Part shown: in pieces, positions 14,200-26,330 of the stretch
Position numbering within the stretch: the stretch's first letter is position 1
How the letters are laid out: each line of letters begins with the position of its first letter
Assembly (NCBI GenBank): GCA_028564675.1
Contig: JAOVVO010000281.1
Coordinates: 31,884-95,883, forward strand
Direction of reading: 5' to 3'
Origin: Onchocerca lupi
Taxonomy: Eukaryota; Nematoda; Chromadorea; Rhabditida; Onchocercidae
DNA: 64,000 bases
Made by a program: the position numbers and the translations under genes
The notes under the pieces: model-generated
What the model was told of the DNA's origin: nothing
Database searches by the model: none
Seen by the model: only the letters and a program-made list of their open reading frames with translations

Positions 14200-17100
14200 A
14201 TAATGTATCTTTTATTTTATAATAAGATAAATAAATATTCATTTTACGTATTCATCACATTCAAAGATTTAAAAAAAAAAAAGATCCATCTTTTGAAATT
14301 CTCTAAAAAAAGTTTCAAAACTTCTAGAAAAATTACAAAAAAAGTCTTTGAAGTTAAATTCAAATTTTCTTTGGATAATCAACAAAAATAGTTTAATTTT
14401 TCTTTTTTCATTATACCGCCATTCTCATAACAAAAAAATATATCTAAGATAAGAAATGACTGAATTAAAACAAAAAAATTAATGTTGAAATGAAAAAAAA
14501 GCAATTTAAATTGATGTTAAGAATGAAGAAGAGAAGGGAAAAAATTGAAAGAAAATTTTAAAAAATATTGCATAAAGTAGAAAATGAAAGAAACTTCCGT
14601 CAAATTTTTCAAATTATTGAAATCTTTTTCGAATATATTAATTGAAACATTCTGATTTTTTTTTTTTTTTTTTAACGGTCAATACAGTCAATCAGAAAAG
14701 ATGAGGAAATGAACTGAAAAAAGAAAAAATAGAAAATTCTACGGTATATATGTTATATTATCCAAGAAAAAAATATTATCTATCATTCTCAGTTGAAATG
14801 AATTGACCCATTTAATGATAACTGACAGCTTAACAAATGCCAATACCAATTTTATAAACCAATCGTTGAAATCGAATCCTTAATTCGAATTAAATTAAAT
14901 TCGAATTCATCTTTAAAAAAATCCGAATTTAGTAATAAGGACATTTTTCAATATAAATGTATTGGAAGGAAAAAAAAATGAGAAATTGGAAAACGATTAT
15001 GGCAACAAAAAGAAAAAAAAAAGGCAAACTAAAAATATTCGAGCAAAGGTAATGATAATATACGAAAAAGGTAACATTAAATAAGTGATACGATTGCCAA
15101 AAAATGAAATAAATATGGCCTTGAGGACAAATTTGAAAATGTTCTTAAAGACCAAAATCCATCGAAAACTCTCTTATTTCTTTTCTTTTTTGCTATACAA
15201 TTGAAATTTTTATCAACATGAAAATCTGCTCGAAAAGCTCCTCATCAAAACTTTTTTCCGATAACATCTCATCGACAATTTTGTTATTTATTAATTGAAT
15301 TGGCCTTTTTTTTTAAATTGTTGAAGCAAAAAGATAGCATCCAATTTTATTGCCACTAATTCTAATTGTAATTTTATCAATTGTTGGTAGAATTGCTGAA
15401 TTTAAAATCTTTCGATTTTATTTTGTGAAATTTAATAAAATAGTGAAATATAATCGCTCTTGCTATTAACTGATAAATTAAGCACAAAAAGCAATCAATG
15501 ATTGCTTTGAATAAAGTTAAAGAAAATAATTGAAAAAATTTTGAAGGACAAAACTAATTGTCATTTGATGGGAAAGGAGGAAGTACAATTTCAAAAATTA
15601 GCAAAATTTTTGATTTCTCAAACGCTGTAATTTTATCGACAATTGGTTTCCCATAATTATGCAAAACTAAAACTATAGATTTCCAATTTATGCATTTTTT
15701 TTTCTTTTTTTTCTTTATTTTTTGGAAAGAGAGAGAAAATTTACCGAAAAATAAATTTCCTCAAAAAATAAAAATGGATCAAATGAGTATTAGTGGAAAT
15801 TCATCAGAGAAAAAGAAATTCATCGGTAGGAAATTTTTAATCCAACATAAAGAGTAGGAAAATTGCAGGAATAGGGTGAAGAGAAAAGCCTATTTCCATT
15901 TCATTTTCATTTTTTTTTCTTTTTTTTTTCAATCTTTTCCAAATTTTTCTTCTTCACTTTCCTCCACATACAAAGATAAATATAGTTTTGTCAGACGAAA
16001 TAATAAATGCAAAAAAAAAAAAGAAAAAAAAAGGAAACAGGAAACAACCGGAAAATACCTTGTCATAAATCCTCGATAAATAGCAAACAAAAAAATTTTT
16101 AAAATTTTTGTAGGAAAAACATAGGCAAAAGTACCGGTTTTTAATGATGCTTGGTGAACCGAAGGATAAACTGGCCAATATTGTTCGACAATGAAATGTA
16201 GTATAAAAATATAAACATGTATAATAATGATTTCTGAATTCTAAAAATGTTATTTAAAAGATAAAAAAGAATACCAACTACGTCAACATGAATAGGTATC
16301 GGAATGCCGAGAAAACTGAAGATTTGACTTTAAAAACTGATCCAACAAGCATATTCATTTCGGAAATTTTAGAACTTCAAGTTATTCAATACATTGAAAT
16401 ATGACATAACAACAAGATAAGAAGAATCAATTAAATAGCATTTGACAATCCCTTGGGAGTGTCAAAACTCTTCGATGATATTTTCGTGGTTTGCTTCAAC
16501 AGTGCCTTGAACAGATGGTATCAGATGGCAGAAGGATGACCTTCTGTCTCCGTTTGACAGAAGGCTAACATTGAATTAAAATGTTCTCTAAATGTGTTTC
16601 TATTCATGTGACAAAAGGCTACATTGTGATCATCAACGTGTCTCCACGTTCATGCAACAGTATGAATCCATCAATTAAATAGATTTGCAACATATTCAAA
16701 TGCATACAAATATAAAAAATCATTAATTGTAATTGCTAAAAAGTAACATTTTTAATTCGAAATCTTTTTATTCCGACTTTCCTACTACTTATAACTTATT
16801 TTATTATTTCTTCTTTTATTTTATATGAATAAAATTCGACTAATGAAGAAATATTCTTTAAAATTTACTCTTTATAAAAGTTAGTAATAAAAGAAATTGT
16901 ATTGTGGAAAATGTTCTATTTATTGATTTCTACAGATATGTTCATATGTTAAACGTGTAAAAAAGATGTTTCAAACTTTCAACAAAAAATTCGAATAAAA
17001 TTTCTGCAAGAGTTCTTATAGAATTTCAATGTGATTATAAAAAGACAGAGAAGTTTATATATAAAAAATATATATACCATGAATATCAGAAATGAATATA

Positions 17101-19979
17101 ATCTAAATAGGTACAAGGTACAGGTATACAACAATAATGACCTCATCAGAACATCGAACGAAAGCAATGCAGAAGATATAACGTCGACCCTGTCCTATTC
17201 TTGCAGTATTCATGAATGAGGGGATTTAAAATTTTAAAATTAGAGAGGAAATGATTGGCTGTTGCTATCACTGATTTGTGTAATAAATTAAAAGAAGAAG
17301 ATGAAGAAAGAAGGTCCTAATCGTCTGGTAGTGTCGGCATAATAAATTTCAACTTTCTATAGCTAATACTGACTTGAAAAAAAAAAAAAAGAAAACAAAT
17401 ATAAAAATTCGAAAACAGAAAAGAACACAAGATAATACAATACAAAATTTTGCCTGTTCAACATTTTGATTTGCCATAACAGTCATACCTATTGTTATGA
17501 AAATTACGTAAATTAATAATTTGACATAAAAATCTCTTATATTGGAAAATTTGCATTTTTACGTTAACAAAAATTGTATTAAAAATAAATATTCGATGAA
17601 TAACAAACATAGAGTGGGAAAAATAATTATTGAATAAGTTGACTTGAAGTTATCTAATAGTGAATTGCGAACAATACTAACGCTTAAAATGACGTATTTT
17701 GCGTCAATTCAATTATTTGAATCGTATCAGTATGATTCGTATTTCACTATTATATTACTATTATATTTGAAATATAAACATAAAAATATCTATTTCAGAT
17801 TTGCCTATTTTAGACAAACAACTTTTCACAGTTACAATTATCATTCAGTAGTTGGTTTGTTATAATTTATCTTTTATCAGTTTATCATCGCCTTTATTTT
17901 CAAATTGAATGAGAGAAAGGAGAGAGAAAAGATGAAGAAACAACAATAATAGCAATATCACCAACGTTATCTTCTTATCATCTCTCAAAATTGCAAACAG
18001 TATAGTGAAATAATCTTCGGAAAGATGCAAAGCAAAATCATTTATTCGAGTGAAAAATAGTTTTTTTTTTTTTTTTTCGAGCTGTAAATGATTGAATGCC
18101 ATTTACTGTACCCAATCATTCAATGGTATGGTCAAATTGCCAATCACTAGGAATAAATGATGGAATGTTAGAAAGGAATCAATCAGGACATTTGGACATC
18201 TGGACATCGTCTTTATTGAGATGTATGATAAGGAAGCTTATAAAAGAATCTTTCTTTGCGTAGAAATAAATATATAATAATGTTAGTAGAATTAACCAAA
18301 CATTTAAGATCAGAAAGTTAGAAATTTCATCGATCGATTCATTTTCTTTCAATCTAAGAATTATTCTTGTTAAAAAGATAATTCCTTTCAATTCAAATCA
18401 TCATTTTTACATTCTTTGAGAAGTGACGTCATTCCAAATTTTACCTCATAACTTAATCAAATCATATTCGATTGATTTTCTTTTATCTCAATATATTTCA
18501 AAAAGAATTTGAATCACAAGAGAAGAGATAGGACCAAGATGTTTGCTTTAAAAATAGAAGAAAAAATGATTTTAATTAAAATTTAAATCACTTAAAGCAG
18601 AAAGTATAAATAAGGAAAACATAAAAGATTAGAAATGGAAAATTTGAGCAGGAAGAAATAAAGGAAAGGATGAAAAGATTTTATATTAAAAATGATTAAA
18701 GGTAAATATTGACAATAAGATTATATACAATTCGAAGAAATGATAATATGATAAGATGAAAATATAAAGGAAAAGAAAAAAAAAAGAGATTAGACGATCT
18801 TCGGCAGTTTTTATTATGATCGTCTTTTCTGATCATCAGAATTCGTTGGATTCAATAGTACTGATTCGTTTGTTATAGTTTGATATATAGGCTGATGTTA
18901 TTTATAATAATCACAACATTTTGAAATTTCTGCTTTTTTTGGAAAAAAAAATAATTTGTAAGTGAATAATTATTTGATTTCACTTATTAAACAAATTTTG
19001 CCTTATCACATGCAATGAAAAAAAAAAAAAAAAAAAGAAAACGGAAAAAATGGAAAGAATGTGTTGTAATGAAGAAAGCCTGATTGAGCACGAAAGTTAG
19101 TTAAATTGATGCTTTGAAATAATTTACAAAATGATTCATAAATTTTTTAGCAGTATAGATTTCTTCTCAAGAAGCACAGAAAACTCGAAATTATGTCTCA
19201 AATCAAATCTTAATGTTATCCTACAGATTTGTAAAAACAATAAGTAAACAAGCAATAATGAAGAAAGTCATGGAATATAAAATTGGGAAAAAGAAGAATT
19301 AAAAAAAGTGAATAGTTTGAAAAAGATATAAACTTTCAAAAGAGAAAAAAAAATGAAAAAGAAAAAGGAGCAATTTCACACTCAAATATTACAGGTAAAA
19401 TAAAAAGGAAAAAAAAAGTGGATTAAATTAGAACAAATTAAAGAGCAAAAAAAGTTTTACAATGATTAGTGATAAATGAATGAAAATTTTCAGAGGCAAA
19501 ATGCTCAGTTGTTGGAAAATAGAAGAGAGCATTGAGACAATTTAGTAAAAAAATGAAGATGATGAGGATGACAAGTGAAATTCATATCCGATTGATCGTT
19601 CAAAAAAAAAGAAGTTAATATTTAGCGAAAATGTGATGAGAATTGAAGCGAATGCATTGCTAGTACGAATGAGAAAAGCAAATAATGCGATTTTAGAAAA
19701 ATCAAATTTTAAAGTACAAATTAAATTTAAAAAATTTCAATCATTTGTTGATGATTTGTGAATTTCAGAGGTTATATTCTATTAATCTATAATGCACCAA
19801 TAATAAAGAGAAAGCCTTATTGTTATTTCTAAACAAAACTAACTTGTAAAAGTTGAAATATTTCGATTATAGAAAACCCGAAGAATATATATATTATAAT
19901 TTTTATGATTTTTTATGGTCTTGCGCAGAATAACAGAACAGCTTCAATAATTTTATTATTTTTAATATCCAAAACTAAA
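14200..19979. other. Gene-poor AT-rich region, first part
   Basis: No supported exon. The sequence is dominated by A- and T-runs. Notable items are the structured patch at 16440-16680, a short stem (AGACGATC/GATCGTCT) at about 18793-18826, and several poly(A)/(T) tracts. Frames of 60-80 codons are no longer than expected by chance here. Confidence 0.55.
16440..16680. repeat. Structured patch with short hairpins and a degenerate repeat
   Basis: This patch is less AT-rich than its surroundings. It contains a perfect 7-bp stem with a four-base loop at 16529-16546 (CAGAAGG ATGA CCTTCTG) and a 6-bp stem at 16635-16650 (AACGTG TCTC CACGTT). A degenerate motif recurs about every 60 bases: GACAGAAGGCTAACATTG near 16556 and GACAAAAGGCTACATTG near 16610. 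No reading frame is evident. Confidence 0.5.
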
Positions 19980-20049
19980 GTTAATTTTGAAGTTAAAATA
20001 GATTTATGAAAGCAGTTAATTTTGAAGTTAAAATAGATTTATGAAAGCA
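19980..20049. repeat. Perfect 35-bp tandem duplication
   Basis: Positions 19980-20014 and 20015-20049 are identical copies of a 35-base unit starting GTTAATTTTGAAGTTAAAAT. Confidence 0.9.
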
Positions 20050-20113
20050 TACTATTGAAATATTTATTTCAAAAATCTTTAATAAATTATTTCATTCTCA
20101 ATTAAATGAAAGA

Positions 20114-20320
20114 AAGAAAACATTATCATCAGTAATAAAACTATATTATTATGTTGAAATTGTAATCAAGACTTGCGAAAATAACTAATATTTAGGCATG
20201 GAGAGAGAAGAAAAATAGAAAACATTGTCATTAGCAATCAACTGCATTATTATATTGAAAAAGTCGAAACTGTAACAGAACCGTGAAATGACTAATATTC
20301 AGAAGGGAGGAAAAATCTAA
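20114..20320. repeat. Degenerate tandem repeat, about 103-bp unit, two copies
   Basis: The segment 20114-20216 (containing ACATTATCATCAGTAATAAA and ATAACTAATATTTAGGCATG) is followed by a diverged copy at 20217-20320 (ACATTGTCATTAGCAATCAA and TGACTAATATTCAGAAGGGA). Confidence 0.65.
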
Positions 20321-20756
20321 ACGGAAAATTAAACTAAATGAAACAAGATCCATATGATTCATTTCTTATCTATGAGCAACAGCGGAATGAATAACCCAGT
20401 GATCAATTTACGTGAATATTCTCTAATGATCGCTTATAACATCTTACTTGAGATTAATTTTATTTGAATTTCAATCAGTAATTTAATATCATTCAAATTA
20501 AAGATAAAAATGGCTCATTCTATTGTCCAACAATCGATTTGTCTTTGTTAGAAAATCAATACGATATGCAAGGTTGAAATGTGAAGCAGCTTTAATGACC
20601 ATCGATGAGAGAATGCTATAAAGGCTACAAAGGCATATATCAAAATGAAATTTACTTCGATCAATATGAATAGGATGGATCCATCAAATGGACTGTAAAT
20701 ATCTGGCCCTCCAAAATAAAGATTTCTAAAATACTTCAAATAATACCGCCTACAAA

Positions 20757-20860
20757 AATATCAACACATACATATATACACACACATAAACTCGCATACA
20801 CTGCACACATACACACACACACACACATACATAGACACATACACACAGACACAAATACAT
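20757..20860. repeat. CA/TA-rich microsatellite
   Basis: Interrupted (CA)n with ACAT and ATAG variants, including a pure ACACACACACAC stretch near 20810-20825. Confidence 0.9.
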
Positions 20861-23769
20861 AGACTTATCATTTATCAATCGTATTTATGTAAACATTCCA
20901 ACACCAAGCAATCTGAAAATTGAATTACAATTATCAAAATGATATAAAAATCGTTTACTCATCATTTATGTATCATTTGAATTCATAACATGGCCTAAGT
21001 ATCAAATGATCGAATAAATTAATATTCATTTTCATTTTTTTTGTATTTTATTATTTTTTATTTTATCCTTTAGCACATAAGTATCGCCAAAATATTTAAA
21101 ATACTAAAGATATTAATATTTAAGAATTTTGAAGTACAGTGATCCGCACGATTAGAATTTCACTACTTTTCAAACTTTTTTTTCTAAACAAAGAAGAAAA
21201 TATTTCTTCACCGTAAATTCGTTAAAATGAAAATTTAAAATTAGCCATGACATTTGGCGTGTCATTCACATCAATGTGAACTGAGCGACACAGTGATTAA
21301 AATTGTTGCAGTTTTCGAACAAAATAGGATCGTTCTAAAAGACTGGAATGAAGGGAACATTTAGAGATTATGTGCTATAATCGTATGAAAAAGTATTTAT
21401 CGGAAAATAAACCGGAAATTAAAAGATATATTTTATTTTCATTGCGGATAATCGAAATTTGCAAGAACTAAAAGTATCATCCTGGTTTCCGTTTATAATA
21501 TTACAATGAGGGAGACAAATATTATTTGTCTAATTAATATTTGATAAATAATATTTGAGAAATAGTACTTGATATTGATAATGTGACCTTAAGGCACAGT
21601 ATGCCAACTTATTTTATTTGGATATAATAAGTACAATGTTTATGCTAATATCTAAAAATTATTTTTGATACTTAATGTTTTAAAATGATATACATTAACT
21701 GATAATCAGGTAATTGTGAAATATTTTTTAATGGATTTTAGTATAAGGAAAAAAAAAGAGAAAAAAATTTGGATAATTAATTACTGAGCAATTTATTTCT
21801 TCCAAACTAACTTATCAGAAATAGACAAGACTAAATCTATGCGATATGCCGAAAAATCCGTACAAATCTTATTATACTTTTTTAAAACATGATAAAACTT
21901 CCTTTTTCTATTCTTCACTTTTATTTAATATAATTTCATATATTCAGCAATATAATTTCATATAATAATTATTTCCGAATTCTTTCGACACTCTTTATCA
22001 TAAATAAACTTTTGTAGAAAATATTTCATAGACTTTTTATTACAATGGAGGAAATCTTTTTCTTAAATTGGAGCAAATTTGAGGCAAAATAAAAGATTCT
22101 CACAAATAAATTCCCATTATTTCTCAAGTTCTGAACAAAATTAATCAAATTTTCTCTCACTGATTAACAGCATCGAGCAATAAATATTATATGATCATGA
22201 TAATTGATGATAACAGCTCTTTGAGATATATAATTAAACCCTTAGCATAGATTCATCCACAGATCGGAATACTGTAAAATAATTTTATGTAAATTTTTGC
22301 AATTTTTTAATAAAATTAATCGTGATTTTAAAATTATTTGAATTTTTGATTATAATAAAAATTAACTATCAACTTTTTTCACAGTAAAGATAATATAAGA
22401 AAATTGTCAAAAACATACACACATATGCATATACATTCAATAAAAAGAAAAAGTAGTTGGCAAAGATATTATCATTTAGGTTCGAATAAAATTAAATGAA
22501 ACTTTAAATTAAACAAAATAAATAAAAATAGATGACATTGTCTTTAAGAGTGGAAGGATCAAACTACTTGTACTTCACTTCCTTCCTCCTTTCACCACGA
22601 TATTTCTACTCTTTTAAAATGAATGCAAATATCTAATACTTCAAGGTCAAATCACTTACAAAACAGGTAAATTCAACAAAATCGATTTATCCAACTAAGG
22701 CAAATAATAAATGGAAAATTTTTACAGAAGAAAAATTCATTTGGTAATAAAAATTAAAGAAGCAGAAAAGGTATTACCAGTCACTAAATTTTGATTCTGT
22801 TAGATAATCAATCAATTTGCAGTCGTAGTCGTATCTTCTATCTGGCGAAACCTTATCAATGGCGTTGAACTATTTGATTAAAAATGATCGAATTTAAAAT
22901 ACAAAAATTTATTCCACATAAAAATGTTATTATCCAAATTTCGTGACATATAAAATATTCATTTTGTATGCATAATTAAGAGACATTGGACATTTTAGCA
23001 ATCATTTTATTAAAATGAACAAATCCATCAAATAAAAGTAATTTGATATAGACAAAAATCATTTATTAATAATTTCATTAATGCCAGTATCAATACTTGT
23101 TAATTATTAAAAATTAATAATAGTTTAAGAATATCAAACTTCAATCATTCTTTTAATTATAAACTAATGTAAGCAAATCAGAGAAAAATTGTACATAAAA
23201 TGTATCGTCCTTGGATGAATGCATTATCAGCGCGATAATAAACGTATATATGGCTTTGATATTATTTATTATAATAGCAGAAGGTTTTTTTTTCTTTCTC
23301 TCCCATAAAATTTCTCATTAATGATAGAAAATTAATTATGACGCTGAAGGAATAAGAAAAAATGCAGTTTGTAATGAATCAATAAAAAAAAGGCTTTTAA
23401 AAAGAGTAGACTAAAGAGGAAATGTTAAGCTTTTAAAATTTCCCTAACTACTATCTATGATTAATTCCGAACAAGTCCATTAGTTCGCCAAAAATATCTC
23501 AACATTTATTGATCTTTTAAAAGCACCTTTTTTATACATCAAAACCTTCTTTATCTTTTTTTTTCAACTTTTTTGTCCTGCCGATGTCCGTTTATTTCAC
23601 ATCTGCAAGCACTTAGAGCTAATAGGACCGGTGGGAATTTTAAAAAGTTATCGAGAAAATCTCTCGAACTTTCTTCTCTTTCACTTTCTTTTACTTTACT
23701 TTATTTTCAGGACATTAGTATTGATAATCTTTAATAGTTAAAAAAAAAACTTTTAAATTTCGAAAATAT
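20861..23769. other. Gene-poor AT-rich region, middle part
   Basis: No supported exon. A small palindrome (TTCACATCAATGTGAA) sits near 21266-21281. Otherwise I see only AT-rich sequence with simple homopolymer tracts. Confidence 0.5.
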
Positions 23770-23849
23770 AAATATGATTTATTGATAATATTCCACAAAT
23801 AGGTGAAATTCATCAAACAGGTGTGGAATGTTATCAATAAATCGTATTT
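23770..23849. ncRNA. Pre-miRNA-like hairpin (28-bp stem, 24-nt loop)
   Basis: Positions 23770-23797 can pair with 23822-23849 over 28 base pairs, with only two wobble positions and no bulge. The left arm includes GATTTATTGATAATATTCCA and the right arm TGTGGAATGTTATCAATAAA. The loop is 798-821 of the 23 kb block (24 bases). The overall length of about 80 nt and the arm length are those of a metazoan pre-miRNA. No family seed was recognised. An inverted-repeat transposon remnant is the main alternative. Confidence 0.4.
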
Positions 23850-24229
23850 AATTGTTGTTGATTCCTATCATACGACAGAAAAAAGCAACAATGATTAATG
23901 ATATTTATGAAAAAGTAATGAAGCATGTTTGAACAAGTTTTAAATAAAGAAAAACAGAATATTGGCATAAATTTGTTGCAATCGAAATCAAAAATGCGAA
24001 AATTCTCGATAAATTTGCAACTAAAAAAAGTATAAATACAGAGAATTTTGGAGAACATTCGAATATTACTTGGTGTGTAAGAGAAATGATGAGATTGAAA
24101 GAGAGATGAAAAATTACAATGATAATGATAGTAATCAAGGATTACAACTGTGCAATCTGATGAATTTAAAATCATGCCTCTGTCCAACTGGCTCAAACAC
24201 ATATATAAAATATATACTTCATCTATATG

Positions 24230-24344
24230 CACAACAAGGCTACATTTCGATTAATCTATATAACAAGGCTACATTTCGATTAGATATACAACAAGGCTAG
24301 ATTTGGATTAGTCTCTACAATAAGGCTAGATATAAATTAATCCA
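24230..24344. repeat. Four-copy tandem repeat, about 28-31 bp
   Basis: Four successive units share ACAAGGCTACATTTCGATTA, with variants ACAAGGCTAGATTTGGATTA and ATAAGGCTAGATATAAATTA. Divergence increases towards the right end. The short open frame across it (from 24070) is a by-product. Confidence 0.85.
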
Positions 24345-24979
24345 TTCACTACTTCATACGAGTTCATTACCACATCACATTCATATATTTATGCTTACAT
24401 ATCTTCTGTCCAATGTCCCAATATCCCCTATCCGGTCATTTATCTGATCGATAATCTTTCTCTCTCTCGTCCCATCTGCCGTATCAGTCATCTTCTAAAC
24501 TCCTAATGTTATATGAATAAATATCCAAGGATAATAATTACAGGAAATAGCTATTGAAACGAGAGTTATAGTTAGATATGTCAACAAATTGGTGACATTC
24601 AATGATGTTCATTTCAATAAAAATAACATTATTAAAGTGGCACAAAATAATTGGCATAAAACCTGTTTGAAAATTTCATATAAAAAAAGATTTGCACAAA
24701 AAAATTAACAACGCTTGACTCTGAAACAATCATCATCACTGCAAGTGATGTTTGATGATTAACACTTGGTTATATCCTGATTTGTTCATTTCCTCACTTA
24801 TTGACTAATTCTATTGATATTAATGCAGTATGACATAGATCTATCAGAAAATATATCAGTTCACCGGAATGGAATGAAATTATGATAAAATTATTGATTC
24901 AAATTAAACAATAAATTTATTACTTTCTCGGCCAAAAAAAAAAGAAAAAACTCAGCAAAAGAGAAAAAAAAACAAACAA

Positions 24980-25500
24980 CAGTTGCAATTTCTCTATTAA
25001 ATAAAATAAATTGCAATAGCTGGAAGGAAGGATTTGTTTAATAATACATTTCTTTGATTTGACCGAGGATCAAAAAAACTGAATAATGAATTGCTAAGCA
25101 ATTTTAGAAATCCCTAGTTTTGCTGATGGAGATTATAAAGATCACTCTAAAAAATTGAATAATTTTTTCATGCGAGAACAAAAATAATCAAGATTTGGAA
25201 AAATCCTTAAATTCCAAAGAAGGAAGTTTAAGCTAAAAATAATACATATAATGTCAAGCATGGATTAGTTTGAAAGAGTTTTTTTTTAGAATTAAGAAAT
25301 TTCTTCAAATAAAAGATAGTTGCAATTCTTTAATTAAAGAAAATAAATAGCAATGATTGGAAGGTAGGATAGGATATGTGTAATACGTTATGTCTTTAAA
25401 ATCCATTTAAAATTTGAAGAAATTTTAAATAAGAAATAGTTGTATTTTCTTTATTAAATTAAATGGATAACATTAGCTAGAAGGAGGAGTATGTATATGT
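24980..25500. repeat. Three diverged copies of a roughly 60-bp motif
   Basis: Copies at about 24980-25036, 25318-25378 and 25438-25500. They share AGTTGCAATTTCTCTATTAA-like sequence, then an A/T stretch and a [T/G]GGAAGG[A/T]AGGAT-like end (GCTGGAAGGAAGGATTTG in copy one). The last two are about 120 bp apart. Confidence 0.6.
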
Positions 25501-26026
25501 GATTTTTTAAAGTTCGTTCAAAACTTAAAAAATTTTTTTCCAAATACTGATAAAATTTTTTTTTTCGAGGGATTTTTGAAAAAAAAATTTTTTTTTTTAA
25601 GATAAAATATGTATTTGTGTATGTGTAAATTAACGATAGATAAGTGGGAAAAGTGTATGATGCATTTCAGTTGAAGAGAAATTTATACATATATGTGTAC
25701 AGATTAGATTATGATTCCAATTATAACCTTTTCATCGTCAACAGAGGAGGAAAAAAAAGGAAGGAAGGAAGAGGAAAAGAAGGAATGAATCAATTTATAG
25801 GAAAGGATAAAATGAATTAGTAGATGAATGGATGAATGAATGAGTTATTTACTCAGAAAAGCCTAACTAACAAGCCATATTTGTTTCCGTTCCATAGAAA
25901 CTTCATTAATAAGAAGAGAAAAAAGAGAATACTTTATTAGCCGAGTAGAGTTTTCATGCAAAAAAAGCTAGGCAAAGCAAAATGGATTTTGCAAAGAAAA
26001 GGGAAATAAATAATTGTTGCTTAATC

Positions 26027-26330
26027 TTTCGGAATTCTCTTCTTTTCGGAATATATTTCTAAGAAATTTTAGCTAGCGTTATCTATTCATCTTTAGTTTC
26101 CTATAAAATATATCTTTTGATTGCTAACTTCTCTTTTTCGGAATATAATTCCAAAAAATTTTGGTTAATATATTCTTCTCACTTTTAATTTGCCTTGAAA
26201 TTTATTGTATGGACTTCCCTATTTCTTTTTTTTTTTTTTTCATATTTCCAAAAAATTTCAACTGACATACGCAAATTTCACGACATTTGTTTTCTTATCT
26301 TTAATCTTCTATGGACTATATCTTGCGGAA
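26027..26330. repeat. Three diverged tandem copies, roughly 95-125 bp
   Basis: Successive blocks share TTCTC..TTTTCGGAATATA, an AAAAATTTT..TA stretch, and TCTTTAGTTTCCTATAAAAT-like ends (variants CTTTTAATTTGCCTTGAAAT and CTTTAATCTTCTATGGACTA). Confidence 0.55.

Noticed and set aside
18424..18431. Perfect CRE palindrome TGACGTCA
   Set aside because: A single 8-base site far from any gene is expected by chance at this scale.
20548..20739. 63-codon frame with a hydrophobic centre
   Set aside because: No supporting exons nearby and no family match; length is within chance expectation for this composition.
24230..24344. Possible CRISPR-like array
   Set aside because: Units are direct tandem copies with no unique spacers, in a eukaryotic genome.
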